A DNA stretch of 64,000 nt from Micavibrio sp. UBA6147. Lineage in GTDB: Bacteria > Pseudomonadota > Alphaproteobacteria > Micavibrionales > UBA1664. Below the pieces are notes generated by a model. The model was not told the DNA's origin and ran no database searches. It worked only from the letters and a program-made list of their open reading frames with translations. The stretch spans positions 902,944 to 966,943 of the forward strand of contig DIUX01000002.1 of NCBI GenBank assembly GCA_002423185.1, in the 5' to 3' direction. Numbering within the stretch: position 1 is the first letter of the stretch; each line of letters starts with the position of its first letter. The position numbers and the translations under genes were made by a program. Positions 34,415-44,006 of this stretch are shown here, one piece after another.

Positions 34415-37018
34415 ATGACTGAGAAAAGACAGATCAAAAAAGCCGCCATCATTGGCGCGGGCGTCATGGGCGCCCCGATTGCCGCCATCATGGCGAATGC
34501 AGGGGTTGAAGTATTGCTCCTCGACATCGTTCCGCAAGGTGCGAAAGACCGTAACGTCATCGCTAACACCGCGCTTGAGCGCATGAAAAAGGCGTCCTTG
34601 AATCCGAGCGCCGACCCGCTTAGCGGTGCATTCCTGACAACCTCGAATGCCAAGCTCATTAAGACGGGCAATACAGAGGATAACTGGAACGAACTCGCCG
34701 ATGTTGACTGGATTGTCGAAGTCGTCAAAGAAGACATTGGCATCAAACGGCGCATCTACGAGAACATCGAAAAAGTCCGCAAGCAAGGCGCGATTGTGTC
34801 GTCCAACACATCGACCATCCCGCTGGAAGACTTGACCGAAGGGCGCAGTGATGATTTCCGCAAGAATTTCGTCATTTCGCACTTCTTTAACCCGCCGCGC
34901 TTTATGCGCTTGCTGGAAATCATCGGCGGCAAGGATACGGACAAGGATGTTTTGAACCTTATTTCGTCCTTCGGGGATGTCAAACTCGGCAAGGATGTCG
35001 TTGTTTGTAAAGACACACCGGGTTTCAAAGGCAACCGCATCGGCGTTTATATGCTGCTCAAGGCGATTGTTGAGGCCGTCAAGGCCGACCTTAAGCCCGA
35101 AGAGGCGGACGAAGTTCTCGGCCGCCCTGTCGGATTTGAAAAAAGCGGCGTGTTCGGCACGCTCGATGTTGTGGGTCTCGACACCATCCCCAATGTTGTC
35201 GCATCCCTCGCCAAAAAACTTCCCGCCAACGACCCCTTCCATAAGGTGTATCAAGAAGCCATCGATCTCGGCATTCTCGACCGTATGAACAAAATGGTTG
35301 CGGATGGCTATTCCGGCCGCAAAGGCAAGGGCGGTTTCTTCCGCTCCAAAAAAGATGCCGATGGTAAATCAGTCAAAGATGCCAAAGGCAAAACGATTTT
35401 GGAGTCCATGAACCTTAAAACAGGCGCGTACAGCGACGTGACAAAACCGAATATTCAAGCCGCGAAAAACGGCAAGAACGGCCTCAAAGCTGTTCTGGAC
35501 ACCAAGGATAAAGGCGGGGCGTACGCGTGGACGGTTTTGAGCGATACATTGCTCTACGCGGCTGGCCGGATTCCTGAAATTTCGGACGACCTGAACAGTG
35601 TCGACCTTGCCATGCGTGCAGGTTTCAAATGGAAAAAAGGCCCGTTTGAAATGATCGATGCGGTTGGCGCGTCCAGCCTCATTGCCCGCGCTCAGGCCGA
35701 AGGTCAAACCATTCCGGCATGGCTGGACAAAGCGGCGACACAGAATAAACCCTTGTACCGCGTTGAAAAAGGCCAGCCGCAAGACTTGGACGTCAACGGC
35801 AAATACAACAATATTCCGGTGCCGGAGGGCGTGCTGCGCCTGTCCGACATCAAACGCAAGTCAAAGCCTTTGCTGAAAGGCAATTCGGCGAGTGCTTGGG
35901 ACATTGGCGACGGCGTTGTATGCTTTGAATTCCATTCCCTGATGAACACGATTGACCCTTCAACATTGTTGATGCTCAACAACACCATCAAAATGATTAA
36001 CGGAAGCAAAGGCAAGTACAAGGCTTTGGTCATTCACAATGAAGGCGCAAACTTCTCCGCCGGTGCCAATCTCGGCTTCGCGCAATTGATGATGAAGGCG
36101 GGGCTTTGGAACGTGGTTGAGGACATGGTCTATTACGGCCAGAGCGTTTATAACGCCTTGCGCTATGCGCCATTCCCCGTGGTTGGCGCGCCCAAAGGCT
36201 TGGCACTTGGCGGCGGATGCGAAATCCTCCTTCATTGCGATGCCATTCAGGCCGATGCCGAAACCTATATGGGCTTGGTTGAGGTTGGCGTTGGGGTGAT
36301 TCCGGGCTGGAATGGCTGCGCCCGCGCGATTGAGCGGGCGCGGGAGGCCAAGGGCATGCCCGGTGGCCCGATGCCGGCTGTACGTTCCGCTTTCCAAACC
36401 GTGATGATGCCGCAATTATCGATGTCAACATCGGCGCCGGACGCCATGAAAAAACTCTGGCTGCGTAAGGGCGATGGCGTCACGATGAACAGTGACCGCT
36501 TGCTCGCCGATGCGAAGGCAAAGGCATTATCCATCGCGGCGGCGGGCTATACGCCCCCGACACCGAGTGTCTTTAACCTTCCGGGGCAAGCCGGAAAAAC
36601 CTCCATTGCCTCGGCGATCGAGGAAATGGCGGCGCAAGGAATCGTGACCAAGCATGACGCCCGCGTTGCGGATGCCTTGGCGGACACGTTGACGGGCGGC
36701 AATATTGCCAACCACACAACACAAGTGACTGAAGACGATATTGCGGCGCTGGAACGCCGGAATTTCCTCAACCTGATCCGCACCAAGGAAACGCAAAAGC
36801 GGATTGACGTGATGCTTAAAACCGGCAAACCGTACCGTGAGCCGGAACTCGCCACCGTTGACACGATGCGCGAAGTCCGCAGCGCCGCCAAGCCGTTCAA
36901 TACATCGAGCAAAGCGTTGAAACGCGCGCCGTTAACGGGCTGGGACAATGTAAAACTGCACTCCATGGCGGCGATCACATGGGGCATGTATAAAGCCCTC
37001 GGCCTGAAGAAAAAATAA
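34415..37018 (+). CDS. 3-hydroxyacyl-CoA dehydrogenase / enoyl-CoA hydratase fusion
   Basis: 867 residues. The dehydrogenase half comes first (NAD-binding AAIIGAGVMGAPIAAIMANAG at about 9-30 and HFFNPPRFMRLLEI), and the enoyl-CoA hydratase half is near 520-700 (NEGANFSAGANLGF about 540; GLALGGGCEILLHCD about 594; EVGVGVIPGWNG). This is the FadN-like order, the reverse of E. coli FadB. It catalyses hydration and oxidation steps of beta-oxidation and pairs with fadA just upstream. The last ~150 residues are helical without a named domain. A strong terminator follows. Confidence 0.92.
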   Translation: MTEKRQIKKAAIIGAGVMGAPIAAIMANAGVEVLLLDIVPQGAKDRNVIANTALERMKKASLNPSADPLSGAFLTTSNAKLIKTGNTEDNWNELADVDWIVEVVKEDIGIKRRIYENIEKVRKQGAIVSSNTSTIPLEDLTEGRSDDFRKNFVISHFFNPPRFMRLLEIIGGKDTDKDVLNLISSFGDVKLGKDVVVCKDTPGFKGNRIGVYMLLKAIVEAVKADLKPEEADEVLGRPVGFEKSGVFGTLDVVGLDTIPNVVASLAKKLPANDPFHKVYQEAIDLGILDRMNKMVADGYSGRKGKGGFFRSKKDADGKSVKDAKGKTILESMNLKTGAYSDVTKPNIQAAKNGKNGLKAVLDTKDKGGAYAWTVLSDTLLYAAGRIPEISDDLNSVDLAMRAGFKWKKGPFEMIDAVGASSLIARAQAEGQTIPAWLDKAATQNKPLYRVEKGQPQDLDVNGKYNNIPVPEGVLRLSDIKRKSKPLLKGNSASAWDIGDGVVCFEFHSLMNTIDPSTLLMLNNTIKMINGSKGKYKALVIHNEGANFSAGANLGFAQLMMKAGLWNVVEDMVYYGQSVYNALRYAPFPVVGAPKGLALGGGCEILLHCDAIQADAETYMGLVEVGVGVIPGWNGCARAIERAREAKGMPGGPMPAVRSAFQTVMMPQLSMSTSAPDAMKKLWLRKGDGVTMNSDRLLADAKAKALSIAAAGYTPPTPSVFNLPGQAGKTSIASAIEEMAAQGIVTKHDARVADALADTLTGGNIANHTTQVTEDDIAALERRNFLNLIRTKETQKRIDVMLKTGKPYREPELATVDTMREVRSAAKPFNTSSKALKRAPLTGWDNVKLHSMAAITWGMYKALGLKKK

Positions 37019-37054
37019 GGCTGCTTGCGACCATTGCAAGAGCATAAAAGATAT

Positions 37055-37086
37055 AAAGCCCCGTACGTGTGTGCGGGGCTTTTTCT
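37055..37086 (+). terminator. Rho-independent terminator of the fad genes
   Basis: AAAGCCCCG / CGGGGCTTT stem (37055-37063, 37074-37082), 10-base loop and T-tract. It is directly next to the hutF stop (37087, minus strand) and may work in that direction too. Confidence 0.85.
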
Positions 37087-38481
37087 TTATAGCTGTGCGT
37101 AGATTTTTTCGAGAGTTTTCTTATAACGCGCGCGTAAGGCGTCTTCATGTACGTGCCGCCCGTTTTGAACCATGAGGGTTCCGGCGCAGATCACACTGTG
37201 TACGCACCGTTCTTGCCGCGCGAAAACATAACGGTCAAAAACATCGTCAACCGCACATCCATCAAAGCACGGCGCATCCGCATCAAGAACAACAAAATCC
37301 GCAAAGCGCCCAACCGCGATGGCACCAATCGGCGCGTCCATTGAAGAGGCTCCACCCTTGAGGGCTTGGGAATATAAGTAGAGTGCGGGGGAGCGGTGTA
37401 CGTCACTGGCGCTCAGGCTGCGTCTACGATGGGTGAGGCGCTGGGCGTACTCTATCATCCGCAGTTCTTCAACGGGATCAATGCTGATATGGCTGTCGGT
37501 GCCTATCGCGAAAGAGCCACCCTCGGCGATATAGGGTTGCAAGGGGAAAATCCCGTCCCCGAGATTGGCCTCGGTGGTGGGGCAAAAGCCGATAATCGCG
37601 CCCGATTTGGCGATAGCGCCGCGCTCTTGGTCGTTCAAGTGGGTTGCGTGAATCAATGTCCATTTTGAATCGACATCTATAGTGTCGAACAACCATTCCG
37701 CCGGCCGCTTGCCTGACCAGTTCAGAGAATCCTGTACTTCCTTTTCCTGTTCCGCAATGTGCATGTGAATATTGAGGTCTGGATAGGCGGGAATGAGCGC
37801 TTCCATCTGTGGCTGCGTGACGGCGCGAAGGGAATGAAAACTCATCGCGGTTTTGAGGCGACCTTGCGGGGCTGTGCGGGATTGTTCACTCAAAGCATGG
37901 TCAAGAAGCGTGCCGTACGTGTCCACTGTGTTGATAAAGCGGCGCTGCCCATGCTCATGCTGTACGCCTCCGAAATTGGCATGGCTGTACAGGGATGGAA
38001 TCATCGTCAGACCAATGCCGCTTTGCTTGGCCGCGCTTATGTGTGCTTGAAGCATGGCATTGGAATTGGCGTGTGGCTTGCCATTCGTGTCGTGGTGCAA
38101 ATAGTGAAATTCACCAACCCAGCCGTAGCCGGATTTGAGCATTTCGACATACAGCCATGCGGCAATTGATTCAACATCTTCGGGGGTTAAGTGGTCAACG
38201 AAGGCGTACATTAATTGCCGCCATGTCCAAAAGCTGTCTTGTCCTTTGCGGGTTATTTTTTCGGCGTGCCCCGCCATGGCGCGCTGAAAGGCGTGGGAAT
38301 GAACATTCGGCATAGCAGGAATGACATAGCCATCCAAGATGAGAGCGTCATCGCAAGGGCGTACGTCTTCCGACATGTCGGTTGATACGGATGAAATCAT
38401 GCCTTTGTCATCAACGTCAATCGTGACGTTTTCAAGCCATTGTAAACCGTCAAAGACATGTTTTGCGAAAAACCGTTTCAT
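37087..38481 (-). CDS. hutF: Formimidoylglutamate deiminase
   Basis: 464 residues of the amidohydrolase superfamily; metal ligands lie in the HSHAFQR motif near 60 and EFHYLHHDTNGK near 120, HIAEQEKE and the GTDSHISIDP segment. The length and first ~130 residues match HutF, which converts N-formimino-L-glutamate to N-formyl-L-glutamate and ammonia in the five-step histidine pathway; HutG completes it. Upstream RBS AGGA is close to the ATG. Divergent from hutI with a 57-base gap, so the two genes may share regulation. The gene sits in the GTAC-rich segment described in the findings. Confidence 0.93.
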   Translation of the reverse strand: MKRFFAKHVFDGLQWLENVTIDVDDKGMISSVSTDMSEDVRPCDDALILDGYVIPAMPNVHSHAFQRAMAGHAEKITRKGQDSFWTWRQLMYAFVDHLTPEDVESIAAWLYVEMLKSGYGWVGEFHYLHHDTNGKPHANSNAMLQAHISAAKQSGIGLTMIPSLYSHANFGGVQHEHGQRRFINTVDTYGTLLDHALSEQSRTAPQGRLKTAMSFHSLRAVTQPQMEALIPAYPDLNIHMHIAEQEKEVQDSLNWSGKRPAEWLFDTIDVDSKWTLIHATHLNDQERGAIAKSGAIIGFCPTTEANLGDGIFPLQPYIAEGGSFAIGTDSHISIDPVEELRMIEYAQRLTHRRRSLSASDVHRSPALYLYSQALKGGASSMDAPIGAIAVGRFADFVVLDADAPCFDGCAVDDVFDRYVFARQERCVHSVICAGTLMVQNGRHVHEDALRARYKKTLEKIYAQL

Positions 38482-38538
38482 CCGCTATCCTGTGTTCCTG
38501 TAGGAAATATTTCGAAGCCGCCGTGACCAAAAGGATAC

Positions 38539-39771
38539 ATGAAAATGACCGACAAGACCATATATGATGCGCTGTGGATCAATGCCAATATCGCGACGAT
38601 GGCGGGGGATGGATATGGTTTGATTCAGGGGGGGGCAATTGCGGTCGAAGACGGGCGAATCGCATGGATCGGAGAGATGCAAAACGCCCCGAAGGGCTCG
38701 TCCGCACGTCGTTTTGTAGATGTCAAAGGCGGGCTGATCACACCGGCCTTGATCGATTGCCACACGCATTTGATCTATGGCGGCGACAGGGCGGCGGAAT
38801 TTGAGCAACGCCTGAATGGCTCAACATACGAGGACATCGCCAAGGCCGGCGGCGGGATTTTGTCAACTGTACGTGCGACCAGAGAGGCGAGCGAGGAAGG
38901 GCTGTACGTACAGGCGCTTCATCGCTTGACGATTTTGCGTAAAGGCGGGGTGGGCGTTTTCGAGATAAAATCCGGCTATGGACTGGATCTGGCCAGCGAA
39001 GAAAAAATGCTCCGCGTTGCAACACGTCTGCGCGATGAAACCGGCCTGTTCATCCAACGAACATTCTTAGGCGCCCATGCCCTGTCGCCTGAATTTGCAG
39101 GTGATGCGGATGGCTATATCGATTATGTATGCCACGACATGATTCCGTCCCTTGCGAAGGCGGGATTGATGGATGCGGTGGATGTGTTTTGTGAAAGGAT
39201 AGCCTTCTCGGCCGCGCAGTCGCAGCGTGTTTTTGAGGCGGCTAAGGCCGCTGGCTTACCCGTAAAAATCCATGCCGAGCAATTATCGAATATGGGCGGC
39301 GCAGCTTTGGCAGCGCGCTATCAGGCACTCTCCGCCGATCATCTGGAATATCTTGATGAAGAAGGCGTCCGCGCAATGGCGGAACACGGCAGTGTGGCGG
39401 TGATATTGCCGGCGGCTTTTTATACGATCAAAGAAACTCAAAAACCACCGATTGACGCGCTGCGCCGCTATGGCGTGCCGATGGCTCTGGCGACCGACCA
39501 CAACCCCGGAAGCTCGCCAGCCTTGTCACTGGTTCTGATGATGAATATGGGGTGTACGCTTTTCGGTATGACACCGCTCGAGGCGTTGCGTGGAGTGACG
39601 ATTCATGCAGCACGAGCACTGGGTGTATCCGAGCGCTACGGGACTTTGGAGTTAGGCAAGGAGGCGGATTTCGTGGTGTGGGATGCGGCGCAGCCCGCGG
39701 AGCTCTCATACCGTTTCGGTCATGCGCCTGTACGGTCGATTGTTCGTCAGGGTAAGGATCTATCGCTATAG
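38539..39771 (+). CDS. hutI: Imidazolonepropionase
   Basis: 410 residues; third enzyme of histidine breakdown, hydrolysing 4-imidazolone-5-propionate to N-formimino-L-glutamate. Metal and substrate residues are in DCHTHLIYGGDRAAEFEQR, KSGYGLDL, FLGAHALSPEF and ALATDHNPGSSP. Two ATGs are possible, 38539 and 38545 (MTDKTIYDALW); AAGGA lies four and ten bases before them, and the second has the better spacing. Its 3' end overlaps the 3' end of hutG by 25 bases on the opposite strand. Confidence 0.95.
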   Translation: MKMTDKTIYDALWINANIATMAGDGYGLIQGGAIAVEDGRIAWIGEMQNAPKGSSARRFVDVKGGLITPALIDCHTHLIYGGDRAAEFEQRLNGSTYEDIAKAGGGILSTVRATREASEEGLYVQALHRLTILRKGGVGVFEIKSGYGLDLASEEKMLRVATRLRDETGLFIQRTFLGAHALSPEFAGDADGYIDYVCHDMIPSLAKAGLMDAVDVFCERIAFSAAQSQRVFEAAKAAGLPVKIHAEQLSNMGGAALAARYQALSADHLEYLDEEGVRAMAEHGSVAVILPAAFYTIKETQKPPIDALRRYGVPMALATDHNPGSSPALSLVLMMNMGCTLFGMTPLEALRGVTIHAARALGVSERYGTLELGKEADFVVWDAAQPAELSYRFGHAPVRSIVRQGKDLSL

Positions 39772-40556
39772 AGCCTTTGAGCGGCTTGCATCATAGAGTC
39801 TATGACTTGGTACAGCGCGGCGCTTAATTTTTCGGCCTTCGCTGCGTCAAATTCCAGTGTTGTTTCGTTCATGTAATTTTTCCATGTTAATTCCATTTGC
39901 AAGGCATGGACATGGTCTTTGGGCGCGCCGTATTGGCGAGTGATATAGCCGCCCAAAAAACGGGCGTTGAGAACAGTTTTATAGCCCGTACGTTCACCCG
40001 CGTGAAAGGCGGCGTTGGTGATGAGTTCATGGCATGTCGCGTTGCGGTTGGTGCCGAGATTAAGGTCGGGCAAGACCCCTTCGAATAATAAAGGAACAAC
40101 GGATTTGATAGAATGGGCGTCAAACAAAACGGCATATCCATGCAATTTTTTGACGCGCCCAATTTCTTGTCTTAATCGTTCGTGATAGGGATGCCAATAT
40201 TCCTGTACGCGTGTTGCGATTTCGGGCGCGGCGGGTTCTTTGCCAGTCTGGTAGATCGGCTCGCCGTAAAAACTTTGCAAGGGGCATAGGCCGGTCTTCA
40301 TTTGCCCGGGGTATAAATGATCGTCCGTCGGTGAACGATTAAGGTCTATGACATAGCGGGAATGAGTCGCGCGCAAGACGGTGGCACTCAAGTCGCGGGC
40401 GAAGGGATAGAGCTTTTCAACAAACCAGTCCGTGTCGATCAGGCTCTGACCATGTTCCGAAAAACGCGCGGCGATGGCGGGCGGAACATGGGTTCCGGCG
40501 TGCGGAATGCTGATGATAAGCGGGCCGTTACCGGAGTGTAGAGTATAGGGACGCAT
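39747..40556 (-). CDS. hutG: N-formylglutamate deformylase / amidohydrolase
   Basis: 269 residues of the N-formylglutamate amidohydrolase (FGase) family: PLIISIPHAGTHVP, DTDWFVEKLY, ATHSRYVIDLNRSPTD, HPYHERLRQEI and LFDAHSIKS. It releases formate from N-formyl-L-glutamate to give glutamate, the final step after HutF. It follows hutH by six bases, so hutU-hutH-hutG form one minus-strand operon. Its end overlaps hutI. Start ATG 40556 with a weak RBS in the hutH 3' end. Confidence 0.92.
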   Translation of the reverse strand: MRPYTLHSGNGPLIISIPHAGTHVPPAIAARFSEHGQSLIDTDWFVEKLYPFARDLSATVLRATHSRYVIDLNRSPTDDHLYPGQMKTGLCPLQSFYGEPIYQTGKEPAAPEIATRVQEYWHPYHERLRQEIGRVKKLHGYAVLFDAHSIKSVVPLLFEGVLPDLNLGTNRNATCHELITNAAFHAGERTGYKTVLNARFLGGYITRQYGAPKDHVHALQMELTWKNYMNETTLEFDAAKAEKLSAALYQVIDSMMQAAQRLYSDRSLP

Positions 40557-40562
40557 AAAAAA

Positions 40563-42098
40563 TCAGGCCTTTGTTGAGGGCAGGAGTTGCTCCAGATTAT
40601 CTATAAATTCGCCGTTCAGGACAAGGTGCTTGATGGCGGCAATATCGGGCGCAAAGAAGCGGTCTTGATCGAGATATTTTACATGCTTGCGAACGAAACG
40701 GTGGGTCTGTTCTAGCTTTGCCGATGTTTGCAAGGGGCGATGAAAATCAATCCCTTGCGCCGCGGCGAGCAATTCAATCGCGATAATCGCCGAAAGATTA
40801 TCCGTCATATCCAGCAAACGGCGGGCACCGTGTGTGGCCATACTGACGTGGTCTTCTTGATTGGCGGAGGTTGGGATGCTGTCGACACTAGCGGGGTGAG
40901 AGAGCATTTTATTTTCACTGGTGAGCGCGGCGGCGGTGACATGGGCGATCATAAAGCCGGAGTGTACGCCTGCATCCTCGATCAAAAACGGCGGCAGGCC
41001 ACTGTGATGGCTGTCGATCAACATGGCTGTACGTCGTTCAGAAATAGAGCCTGTTTCCGCGGTGGCAATCGCCAGCCCATCGGCAATAATCGCCACGGGC
41101 TCCGCATGAAAATTACCGCCGGATAAAATCTCGCCCGTATCGGGAAAAACCAGCGGGTTGTCAGACACGGCGTTGGATTCGCGCTCAAGGATTATTGCGC
41201 CATGGCAGATTTGGTCAAGGCAAGCCCCCATGACTTGCGGCATACAGCGAAGGCAATAGGGGTCTTGGACTTTGGTGCAATCGATGTGGGATTCACGCAA
41301 GGGACTGTCCTGAAGCAACGACCGAAACGCGGCGGCGCAGTCTATTTGGCCTTGCTGTCTTCGCACCGCTTGGATTTCTTCGCGAAACGGGGCGGGTGAC
41401 CCTTTAGCGGCCTCAAGGCTCAGACAGCCCGCCTTCATTGCGGCGGCAAAACAATTCTCAAGACGGAGCAATCCGCTTAAGGCAAAGGCCGTGGAAACCT
41501 GTGTGCCGTTGATAAGGGCAAGACCCTCTTTGGGGCCGAGCTTGACGGGGGTGAGTCCGGCTTTTTCAAGAGCTTGGCGGGCGGGAATTTTTTCGCCCTG
41601 TACGTACGCTTCGCCATGGCCGAGTAAACAGGCACTCATATGCGCCAAGGGGACGAGGTCGCCGGAGGCGCCGACCGATCCCTTGCAAGGAATAGCGGGG
41701 ATAATGCCGTGGTTGAACAGGTCAATGAGCCCGTTTACAAGAAGCGTACGTACGCCCGAATACCCTTGCGCCAGCGAATTGATCTTTAACACGAAAAGAA
41801 GCCGGACTGTTTGTACGTCCATATCCGGGCCCGTGCCGGTGGAGTGCGAAAGGATAAGATTTTCTTGGAGAATCTCAAGCTTTTCACGATTGACTTTCGT
41901 GCTGGCGAGGCGGCCGAAACCGGTGTTGACGCCATACACGGTTGCGCCGGAATTGATCAAATCAAGAACGGCTTTGTTACTTCGTTCAATCAAGGTGTAC
42001 GCTTCGTCCGAGAGCGCGATTTTGGTGTACGTTCCCTCCCAAATAGCGCGCAGGTCACGAAGGCGGATTTGGCCGGGATTGATGGTGAAAATGCTCAT
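40563..42098 (-). CDS. hutH: Histidine ammonia-lyase
   Basis: 511 residues. The MIO electrophile forms from Ala144-Ser145-Gly146 in KGSVGASGDLVPLAHMS; YGVNTGFGRLAS, DNPLVFPD and SANQEDHVSM are further signatures. It removes ammonia from histidine to give trans-urocanate. Second gene of hutU-hutH-hutG (49-base gap to hutU). Several TGTACG or GTACGT words fall within it, an example of the compositional island. Confidence 0.97.
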   Translation of the reverse strand: MSIFTINPGQIRLRDLRAIWEGTYTKIALSDEAYTLIERSNKAVLDLINSGATVYGVNTGFGRLASTKVNREKLEILQENLILSHSTGTGPDMDVQTVRLLFVLKINSLAQGYSGVRTLLVNGLIDLFNHGIIPAIPCKGSVGASGDLVPLAHMSACLLGHGEAYVQGEKIPARQALEKAGLTPVKLGPKEGLALINGTQVSTAFALSGLLRLENCFAAAMKAGCLSLEAAKGSPAPFREEIQAVRRQQGQIDCAAAFRSLLQDSPLRESHIDCTKVQDPYCLRCMPQVMGACLDQICHGAIILERESNAVSDNPLVFPDTGEILSGGNFHAEPVAIIADGLAIATAETGSISERRTAMLIDSHHSGLPPFLIEDAGVHSGFMIAHVTAAALTSENKMLSHPASVDSIPTSANQEDHVSMATHGARRLLDMTDNLSAIIAIELLAAAQGIDFHRPLQTSAKLEQTHRFVRKHVKYLDQDRFFAPDIAAIKHLVLNGEFIDNLEQLLPSTKA

Positions 42099-42147
42099 AA
42101 TGTTTCTTTCGCTATATCAATGCTTCGTGAGGGGTTACGCCATATGA

Positions 42148-43842
42148 TCAACGCCCAACCATGGGCAGGTTGAGGCCTTGCTCATGCGCGCAGTCAATGG
42201 CGATGTCGTATCCGGCATCGGCATGGCGCATCACCCCCGTTGCGGGGTCGTTGGTGAGGACACGTTCAAGACGCCGCGCGGCATCCTCCGTTCCGTCCGC
42301 GAGTATCACCATGCCGGAGTGCTGGGAATATCCCATGCCGACGCCGCCGCCATGGTGGAGAGACACCCATGTCGCGCCGCTGGCGCAGTTCAATAAGGCG
42401 TTCAAGAGCGGCCAGTCTGATACGGCGTCGGAGCCGTCTTTCATGCTCTCGGTTTCCCTGTTCGGGCTGGCGACTGAACCGCTGTCGAGGTGGTCGCGGC
42501 CGATCACGAGCGGGGCGGTTAACTCGCCGCTGGCGACCATCTCGTTGAAGGCGAGGCCGATTTTGGCGCGATCGCCAAGGCCGAGCCAGCATATGCGGGC
42601 GGGCAGACCTTGAAAACTGATCCGCTCCTTCGCCATGTCGAGCCAGTTATGCAGATGCGGATTATCGGGGATGAGTTCCTTGACCTTTGCGTCAGTCTTG
42701 TAGATATCCTCCGGATTGCCGGACAGTGCCGCCCATCGAAACGGACCGATGCCGCGGCAAAATAAAGGCCGTATATAGGCCGGCACAAAACCGGGGAAGT
42801 CAAAGGCATTGGCGACGCCCGTGTCTTTGGCTTCTTGGCGGATGTTATTGCCGTAGTCAAGTGTCGGGATGCCGAGCGCGTACAGGGCGAGCATTGCCCG
42901 TACGTGCTGCGCCATCGATTGCCGCGCGGCGGTGATGACGGCTTGCGGGTCTTTGCGGCGCATATCCTGTGCCTGCGCCAATGTCCATCCGGCGGGGAGA
43001 TAGCCGTTGAGCGGGTCATGCGCCGATGTTTGGTCGGTCACGGCATCGGGGCGGTATCGCGGGTCGGTGGCGGCCTTGTCGGCGATGGTTTTGAAGATTT
43101 CGGCGGCATTGCCAAGCAAGCCGACAGACACGGCCTTGCCGTTCTTATGAGCGGCGTGGACGATGTCGAGCGCCTCGTCAAGCGTGTTTGCGGATTGGTC
43201 GAGATAGCGCGTGTCAAGGCGGCGCTTAATGCAGGCTGGATTGCATTCAACGGCGATCATCGAAGCCCCCGCCATCGTGGCGGCCAAAGGCTGCGCCCCG
43301 CCCATCCCGCCGAGCCCGCCGGTCAAAATCCATTTGCCTTTGAGCGACCCGCCAAAATGTTGACGCCCGACTTCGACAAAGGTTTCGTACGTGCCTTGGA
43401 CAATGCCTTGCGTGCCGATATAAATCCATGATCCTGCGGTCATCTGGCCGTACATCATCAACCCCTTGCGGTCGAGTTCGCGGAAATGATCCCAATTCGC
43501 CCAGTGCGGGACAAGGTTCGAGTTGGCAATCAAAACGCGCGGCGCGTCTTTGTGGGTTTTGAAAACGCCGACAGGCTTGCCCGATTGCACCAGCAAGGTT
43601 TCGTCCAAGGCGAGGTCGCGCAGGGTCGAAATGATTTTGTCATAGCAATCCCAATTTCGCGCTGCCTTGCCGATGCCGCCGTAAACGACGAGTTCATCGG
43701 GATTTTCCGCGACATTGCGGTCAAGATTATTCATGAGCATGCGGATCGGTGCCTCGGTCACCCAACCGGCTTTTGTGGAAGGGGTGAGGGCGTGCGAGGC
43801 CTTGATATCGGTGCTGTTGACGCGGAGCGTTTGCGTGGACAT
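42148..43842 (-). CDS. hutU: Urocanate hydratase
   Basis: 564 residues, standard size. NAD+ is used as an electrophile; GGLGGMGGAQPLAATMAG, TDQTSAHDPLNGY and LHHGGGVGMGYSQH are family motifs. Converts urocanate to 4-imidazolone-5-propionate. First gene of the operon; RBS AGGGA upstream. There is no HutC-type repressor or histidine transporter gene anywhere in the window, so regulation must be from elsewhere. Confidence 0.97.
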   Translation of the reverse strand: MSTQTLRVNSTDIKASHALTPSTKAGWVTEAPIRMLMNNLDRNVAENPDELVVYGGIGKAARNWDCYDKIISTLRDLALDETLLVQSGKPVGVFKTHKDAPRVLIANSNLVPHWANWDHFRELDRKGLMMYGQMTAGSWIYIGTQGIVQGTYETFVEVGRQHFGGSLKGKWILTGGLGGMGGAQPLAATMAGASMIAVECNPACIKRRLDTRYLDQSANTLDEALDIVHAAHKNGKAVSVGLLGNAAEIFKTIADKAATDPRYRPDAVTDQTSAHDPLNGYLPAGWTLAQAQDMRRKDPQAVITAARQSMAQHVRAMLALYALGIPTLDYGNNIRQEAKDTGVANAFDFPGFVPAYIRPLFCRGIGPFRWAALSGNPEDIYKTDAKVKELIPDNPHLHNWLDMAKERISFQGLPARICWLGLGDRAKIGLAFNEMVASGELTAPLVIGRDHLDSGSVASPNRETESMKDGSDAVSDWPLLNALLNCASGATWVSLHHGGGVGMGYSQHSGMVILADGTEDAARRLERVLTNDPATGVMRHADAGYDIAIDCAHEQGLNLPMVGR

Positions 43843-43954
43843 GGCGTGTTTCCCTGAAATCTCTAATGTTTTGTTATGTCTGTGGTGACTCTTTGACCGG
43901 AAGGATAGCCGATTTTATGCGCCCGAGCCAGAGGATCAAAAAAGTCATCCCATG

Positions 43955-43978
43955 AAAAACCGCCCCGAAGGGCGGTTT
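43955..43978 (-). terminator. Rho-independent terminator of the subtilase-like gene
   Basis: AAACCGCCC / GGGCGGTTT stem (43957-43965, 43970-43978) with loop CGAA; on the minus strand the stem is followed by further Ts. It lies 29 bases after the stop at 44007. Confidence 0.83.
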
Positions 43979-44006
43979 AAAAGAATGGGTAAGGGGGCAG
44001 GATCAT

